From assembly GCA_905215655.1 (NCBI GenBank), contig CAJMQT010000036.1, forward strand, positions 1-17,827: 17,827 nt of DNA, in the 5' to 3' direction. Positions 14,606 to 17,827 of the stretch are shown here, one piece after another. The position numbers and the translations under genes were made by a program. The DNA comes from an uncultured bacterium (lineage in GTDB: Bacteria > Bacteroidota > Bacteroidia > Bacteroidales > Bacteroidaceae). The number at the start of each line of letters is the position of its first letter. The stretch's first letter is position 1. The notes under the pieces are model-generated. The model saw only the letters and a list, made by a program, of their open reading frames with translations. It was not told the origin of the DNA and searched no databases.

Positions 14606-15912
14606 TTTGTGTAGAAATCAATCAAACGTGTGAGAGCCTGACGGCAGACGGGACAAAACTCGGGATTTTCGTTTGTACGCATCCGGCAGTCTTGTGTGCC
14701 GCGGTAAACGCCTTTCAAACTGTAACCGGCACCTTCGAAGACGCCCACCCGTGTACGTATCGTCTCGGGCTTGTTGCTTGTCGGCGTCGGTATAGGTGTA
14801 CCTTTTTTTATAAGGTTTTCCCACTTCCCGTGAAAGTCGCGGAGCGTTGTTATGTTCGGCTCCCATGGCTCGACGTCGGCAGGATACATCGGAATTTGTT
14901 CCTGCTCGTAGGCATATTCGTCGCCAAGTCCGCCGAAGCTGTGCCCGAACTCATGAACCACGACCGGTTTAAACAGCCTGTGCCCTGTCATCGAGAGCAC
15001 GTAAGAATTGAGAATTCCGCCACCTCCGTATTCATCGGTGTTGACTAATATTATAATGTGTTCGTAAGGAACGCCAGCCAACACGTCGTGTAACTTTTTC
15101 AGATTGAGCGTTGTCAGATATCTGTTGCTGTAAAAAGTGTCGAAGTGTGAGCCTAATGCCGTATTCTTCCAGACGCCCTTTGACGGTGTGCTTGTTCCGC
15201 TTTCCGCCGATGGCGACTTTACGGCAACGATGTTAAATCTGCTCCGTGCCGACTTAAACGGCTCGTGAGCGAAGAGAGCTTCCACCGCTTCGTTGGCACG
15301 GGCGATGTAAGCGTTCATCTCGTCAGACTTATATCCTTCGGCAACAAAGGCGATGTGTATGCAGCGCGAGGTGTCGGCGGCTTGTTGCAGGGTGGAGTAG
15401 GGCGTCACGTCCTTAAATCCTGTGCGACGTATCAGAATGTCGTTCGGCACGACGGTGTGCGTCATCGAGACCGTTTTCTCGCGGCGGTTGTTATATAGCT
15501 CGACCGTTATCTCGGCGGTATCTTTCGGCATTGGAACAAGAAAAACGTTCTCGAAAGACTTTCTTACTGTCTTTGCCTCATCGTAAGACAGCCACTCTTG
15601 AAACAGCGTCGAGAAAGAATTGCGGTATATGATTTTGCCTGTGCCTTGCGCCCGGACTATAATCTGTCCGTTGCCTTCTACCGGAACGTCGGCAAGCCGT
15701 TGTCTCTTGCCGTACCAACCCGGCATGATGTTCAGTTTGTCAACACTTATTTCCTGTGATTTTACATCGCCCGAGAAAATATAATCGACTCGCAACGTCT
15801 GTCCGTCGAAATATTCATCAAAATCTTGCGCGCTAATATACGGCGTGGCGCCGAGCGTTAGCGTAACCGTCAAGAGGCATTTTATAAACCATGATAATGT
15901 CTTCGTGTTCAT
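14602..15912 (-). CDS. Exported M64-family metallopeptidase
   Basis: A secreted zinc peptidase of the M64 (IgA peptidase) family. From the ATG at 15912 it is 436 residues with a signal peptide ending near ISA-QDF (residues 26-31). An N-terminal beta-rich domain follows (about 30-145, matching the M64 N-terminal domain from memory). The catalytic domain starts around IHIAFVAEGYKSDEM and carries VVHEFGHSFGGLGDEY, with the zinc motif HEFGH at 320-324 and the family's GDEY close behind. The C-terminus contains DCRMR and CPVCRQ, likely a disulfide or metal pair. An in-frame TTG at 15924 would add four residues but the ATG fits the signal peptide better. Its start lies only 13 bp from the inverted-repeat element at 15926-16131. 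The TPR gene overlaps its stop by 4 bp. Confidence 0.88.
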   Translation of the reverse strand: MNTKTLSWFIKCLLTVTLTLGATPYISAQDFDEYFDGQTLRVDYIFSGDVKSQEISVDKLNIMPGWYGKRQRLADVPVEGNGQIIVRAQGTGKIIYRNSFSTLFQEWLSYDEAKTVRKSFENVFLVPMPKDTAEITVELYNNRREKTVSMTHTVVPNDILIRRTGFKDVTPYSTLQQAADTSRCIHIAFVAEGYKSDEMNAYIARANEAVEALFAHEPFKSARSRFNIVAVKSPSAESGTSTPSKGVWKNTALGSHFDTFYSNRYLTTLNLKKLHDVLAGVPYEHIIILVNTDEYGGGGILNSYVLSMTGHRLFKPVVVHEFGHSFGGLGDEYAYEQEQIPMYPADVEPWEPNITTLRDFHGKWENLIKKGTPIPTPTSNKPETIRTRVGVFEGAGYSLKGVYRGTQDCRMRTNENPEFCPVCRQALTRLIDFYTK

Positions 15913-15925
15913 ATTATCAGCCAAT

Positions 15926-16131
15926 ATTTAACCCAAATCGGTCATTAGACCGAGGAAAGTACCTTTTCTCTTTATTACACGCTCTGTTCTGTCTTTTTTG
16001 CATTCTCTCTTTCATCTTACTTCCCAAGTATCTCTCACCGTAGCCCGCTACGTTTTCGAGAACTTGGTCGTAATCTGAGAAGAGATAATACAAAAAACAT
16101 CAGAACTCTAATGACCGATTTTGGTTTAAAT
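15926..16131. mobile_element. MITE-like element with about 24-bp terminal inverted repeats
   Basis: The left end (15926-15949) and the complement of the right end (16107-16131) share ATTTAA, CC, AAATCGGTCATTAGA with one inserted base and one substitution. The enclosed 157 bp has no reading frame of note but a strong internal hairpin: CCAAGT (16024-16029) with ACTTGG (16062-16067), CTC with GAG, and CGTAGC (16039-16044) with GCTACG (16047-16052). The left end also contains the short palindrome CGGTC-ATTA-GACCG (15939-15952). The right end lies inside the 3' end of the HPPK-like gene. No clear target-site duplication is seen, so it may instead be a folded RNA or terminator in the HPPK-M64 transcript. 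Confidence 0.5.
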
Positions 16132-16504
16132 CTTCAAATTCGGTCAACAGTTCTTTGACATACCCTCTCTGCCAGTCTTTGAGGTGATATTTCACAGCTC
16201 CGAGCAGCAGTATGTCGATGTCCATCTTTACAATATTGTTTGCGCGGTCCTGACTTGTGTTCCCGCATTCGGTCTCGACCTTTTTCAGCGCTTCTTCTAT
16301 CCGGGCATGTCCGAGGCTTGTGTGTGTGACGGCGAGACAGTTCAAAAACTTGTCGGAGACAATTCCTATCGGCTGCGTCCACATCTCTTTGGTGAATGAG
16401 ATGTTGCCGCCGAAGAGTGGGCGGAGCATATCTTTTGCTCTCGCCATTGACTCTTTTTGACAGAAATTGCTGCCAAGGGCTATTATCAGAACGTTGTCAG
16501 CCAT
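16100..16504 (-). CDS. Divergent HPPK (FolK)-like protein
   Basis: The 134-residue protein resembles 6-hydroxymethyl-7,8-dihydropterin pyrophosphokinase, a folate-pathway enzyme. It has IIALGSNFCQKESMARAKDML at the N-terminus (GSN motif), KFLNCLAV (the pterin-site asparagine), and MDIDILL, which keeps the two magnesium aspartates D95 and D97 of the E. coli enzyme. YHLKDWQRGY lines up with the PHYDMKNRGF segment of E. coli and keeps its histidine. The WGPR motif before the aspartates is replaced by NNIVK, so the arginine and tryptophan used for substrate binding are missing. The protein is also about 25 residues shorter than E. coli HPPK. The last nine or so residues (LNQNRSLEF) are encoded by the arm of the inverted-repeat element, suggesting the original end was replaced. 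A reduced or altered activity is possible. Confidence 0.7.
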   Translation of the reverse strand: MADNVLIIALGSNFCQKESMARAKDMLRPLFGGNISFTKEMWTQPIGIVSDKFLNCLAVTHTSLGHARIEEALKKVETECGNTSQDRANNIVKMDIDILLLGAVKYHLKDWQRGYVKELLTEFEDLNQNRSLEF

Positions 16505-16530
16505 TGTTTCAGACGCTTGTTGTCATGTTG

Positions 16531-16538
16531 CAAAATTA
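16531..16538 (-). promoter_or_regulatory. -7 promoter element of the HPPK-like gene
   Basis: On the minus strand TAATTTTG followed by CAAC fits TAnnTTTG and gives a leader of about 20 nt before the ATG at 16504. No matching -33 TTG was found. Confidence 0.5.
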
Positions 16539-16668
16539 CGAAAAAACATTAAGAAACGTGACTCTCGCCGTTCAAAAATATGCCGATGTATAAGCAGCCA
16601 AGCTAAAAATCAATATCTTTTGCCGTCAAAAAAAATCCGTTAAGGCGATGTATTTACCGATAAAAGAG

Positions 16669-16676
16669 TAACTTTG
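16669..16676 (+). promoter_or_regulatory. -7 promoter element of the YeiH-family gene
   Basis: TAACTTTG in GTAACTTTGCACCC is an exact consensus match and nearly identical to the glyA promoter core. It leaves a leader of about 60 nt before the ATG at 16742. Confidence 0.7.
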
Positions 16677-16741
16677 CACCCGGTTGGCATTACCTTTTAA
16701 TCAAGATAAGTTGAAAGAACAGTAATCAAAAAATATAAATT

Positions 16742-17776
16742 ATGATGTTAAGTGAAAAGCGGAGCAGCATGCTTCACGGCGTTCTGCTCATTACTTTGTT
16801 CTCATGCGCCGCCTTTTACATCGGCGACATGGGGTTTGTGAAGAGCCTGTCGCTCAGTCCGATGATTGTGGGCATTATTCTCGGAATGCTTTATGCCAAC
16901 AGCCTGCGTAACAATCTGCCCGAGACATGGGTGCCGGGCATACAGTTCTGTTCGAAGAGAGTGCTTCGCACGGGCATTATTCTGTATGGTTTCAGACTGA
17001 CTTTCCAGAATGTGCTTGACGTCGGTCTGCCTGCAATCTGTATCGATGCGATAATTGTTGCAGTAACGATTTGCGGAGGAATACTGCTTGGGCGACTGAT
17101 GAAAATGGATCGCGGAATAACTCTGCTGACTTCAGTCGGTAGCGCAATATGCGGCGCGGCGGCGGTGCTCGGCACGGAGTCGGCTATAAAGGTAAAGCCT
17201 TACAAGACGGCGGTGGCCGTATCTACGGTCGTCATTTTCGGTACGCTTGCAATGTTTCTTTATCCCGTGCTCTATCATAACGGCATTGTAGACCTGACAC
17301 CAAAGGAGATGGGCGTCTTCACAGGCTCTACGGTTCATGAGGTGGCTCACGTCGTAGGCGCCGGCAACGCAATGGGGAAAGACGTTTCGGATACGGCGAT
17401 TATCGTTAAGATGATACGTGTGATGATGCTCGTTCCGGTGCTTCTGATTATCAGTTACAGCGTTATGCGTGCCGCAATGAAGAGCGGCGATGCGGGCAGC
17501 CGCGGCAAAATATCAATGCCTTGGTTCGCGATACTCTTCCTCGTCGTTATCGGTTTCAACTCGTTCAATCTTCTGCCGGCGGCAGTAGTCGACTTTATCA
17601 ACACGTTCGACACCTTCCTTCTTACTATGGCTATGACCGCTCTCGGCGCAGAGACAAGCATTGACAAGTTTAAGAAGGCGGGCTTCAAGCCGTTCATACT
17701 GGCATTTATCCTGTTCATCTGGCTGCTTGGCGGAGGTTATTGTCTTGCCAAATATATGGTGCCGATGTTCGGATGA
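16742..17776 (+). CDS. YeiH-family (UPF0324) putative transporter
   Basis: A 344-residue inner-membrane protein with about ten hydrophobic segments. It carries the conserved family stretches GSAICGAAA at residues 133-141 and GSTVHEVAHVVGAG at 195-208, along with SPMIVGIILGMLYAN near 39-53. Proteins of this family are annotated as putative sulfate exporters (YeiH in E. coli). The substrate is not proven, so I leave the symbol empty. Two adjacent ATG codons (16742 and 16745) are equally possible starts. It has its own strong promoter, is divergent from the HPPK-like gene, and no sulfur gene or LysR-type regulator is visible next to it in the window. Confidence 0.88.
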   Translation: MMLSEKRSSMLHGVLLITLFSCAAFYIGDMGFVKSLSLSPMIVGIILGMLYANSLRNNLPETWVPGIQFCSKRVLRTGIILYGFRLTFQNVLDVGLPAICIDAIIVAVTICGGILLGRLMKMDRGITLLTSVGSAICGAAAVLGTESAIKVKPYKTAVAVSTVVIFGTLAMFLYPVLYHNGIVDLTPKEMGVFTGSTVHEVAHVVGAGNAMGKDVSDTAIIVKMIRVMMLVPVLLIISYSVMRAAMKSGDAGSRGKISMPWFAILFLVVIGFNSFNLLPAAVVDFINTFDTFLLTMAMTALGAETSIDKFKKAGFKPFILAFILFIWLLGGGYCLAKYMVPMFG

Positions 17777-17827
17777 CAATGAGAACGGCGGATAACGGCA
17801 TTTTACTTACAATCCGAAACAAATTTA

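Noticed and set aside
15913..15924. Upstream TTG start for the M64 peptidase
   Set aside because: The ATG four codons later begins a standard signal peptide, and TTG starts are rare.
15913..16505. Similar sequence at the starts of the M64 peptidase and HPPK-like genes (TTATCAGCCAATATTT and TTGTCAGCCATTGTTT)
   Set aside because: Match of about 14 of 16 bases but no extension on either side. It could be chance or codon bias for MADN; too short to claim a duplication.
17777..17827. Right-hand tail after the YeiH gene
   Set aside because: Only 51 bp, no hairpin or start codon context that could be supported.

Overview
The window looks like a chromosomal segment of a Bacteroidales bacterium, most likely a Prevotella-like member. 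Three things point there: repeated promoter signals of the Bacteroidota type (TAnnTTTG about 7 bp before the start, often continuing as GTAACTTTGCACC), near absence of Shine-Dalgarno sequences, and families confined to or typical of that phylum (DUF3256, DUF4348, short ManC, long GDP-fucose synthase). Base composition looks even, and I see no transposase, integrase, phage gene, tRNA, rRNA or CRISPR array.

Layout, left to right. A DUF3256 protein truncated by the window edge is followed by a 337-bp intergenic stretch with a promoter and several hairpins, a candidate small RNA region. Next comes a complete GDP-L-fucose pathway, manC, gmd and fcl (792-4253), which turns mannose-1-phosphate into the activated sugar used for capsule, O-antigen or glycoprotein fucosylation. 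A strong 19-bp terminator hairpin separates it from convergent pheS. Divergent from pheS is a run made of a DUF4348 lipoprotein, murB and a PhnP-like metallo-beta-lactamase-fold hydrolase, ending in a cluster of mutually exclusive hairpins. A class A penicillin-binding protein (minus strand, 8498-10798) has a structured leader of about 110 nt. It is divergent from pyrB-pyrI, the two chains of aspartate transcarbamoylase. glyA follows with its own promoter and terminator. On the minus strand then lie a divergent HPPK-like protein, an exported M64-family metallopeptidase and a TPR protein; the last two overlap by the stop/start GTGA. The window ends with a YeiH-family membrane transporter on the plus strand.

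Most genes are housekeeping: cell wall (murB, PBP1A), nucleotide and one-carbon metabolism (pyrBI, glyA, the HPPK-like protein), translation (pheS) and surface sugar supply. I did not find a convincing new multi-gene system. The most interesting signals are non-coding: the hairpin region at 455-710, a long inverted repeat between gmd and fcl, the three-way competing hairpins at 8286-8394, the PBP1A leader, and a 206-bp MITE-like element with about 24-bp terminal inverted repeats that supplies the 3' end of the HPPK-like gene.
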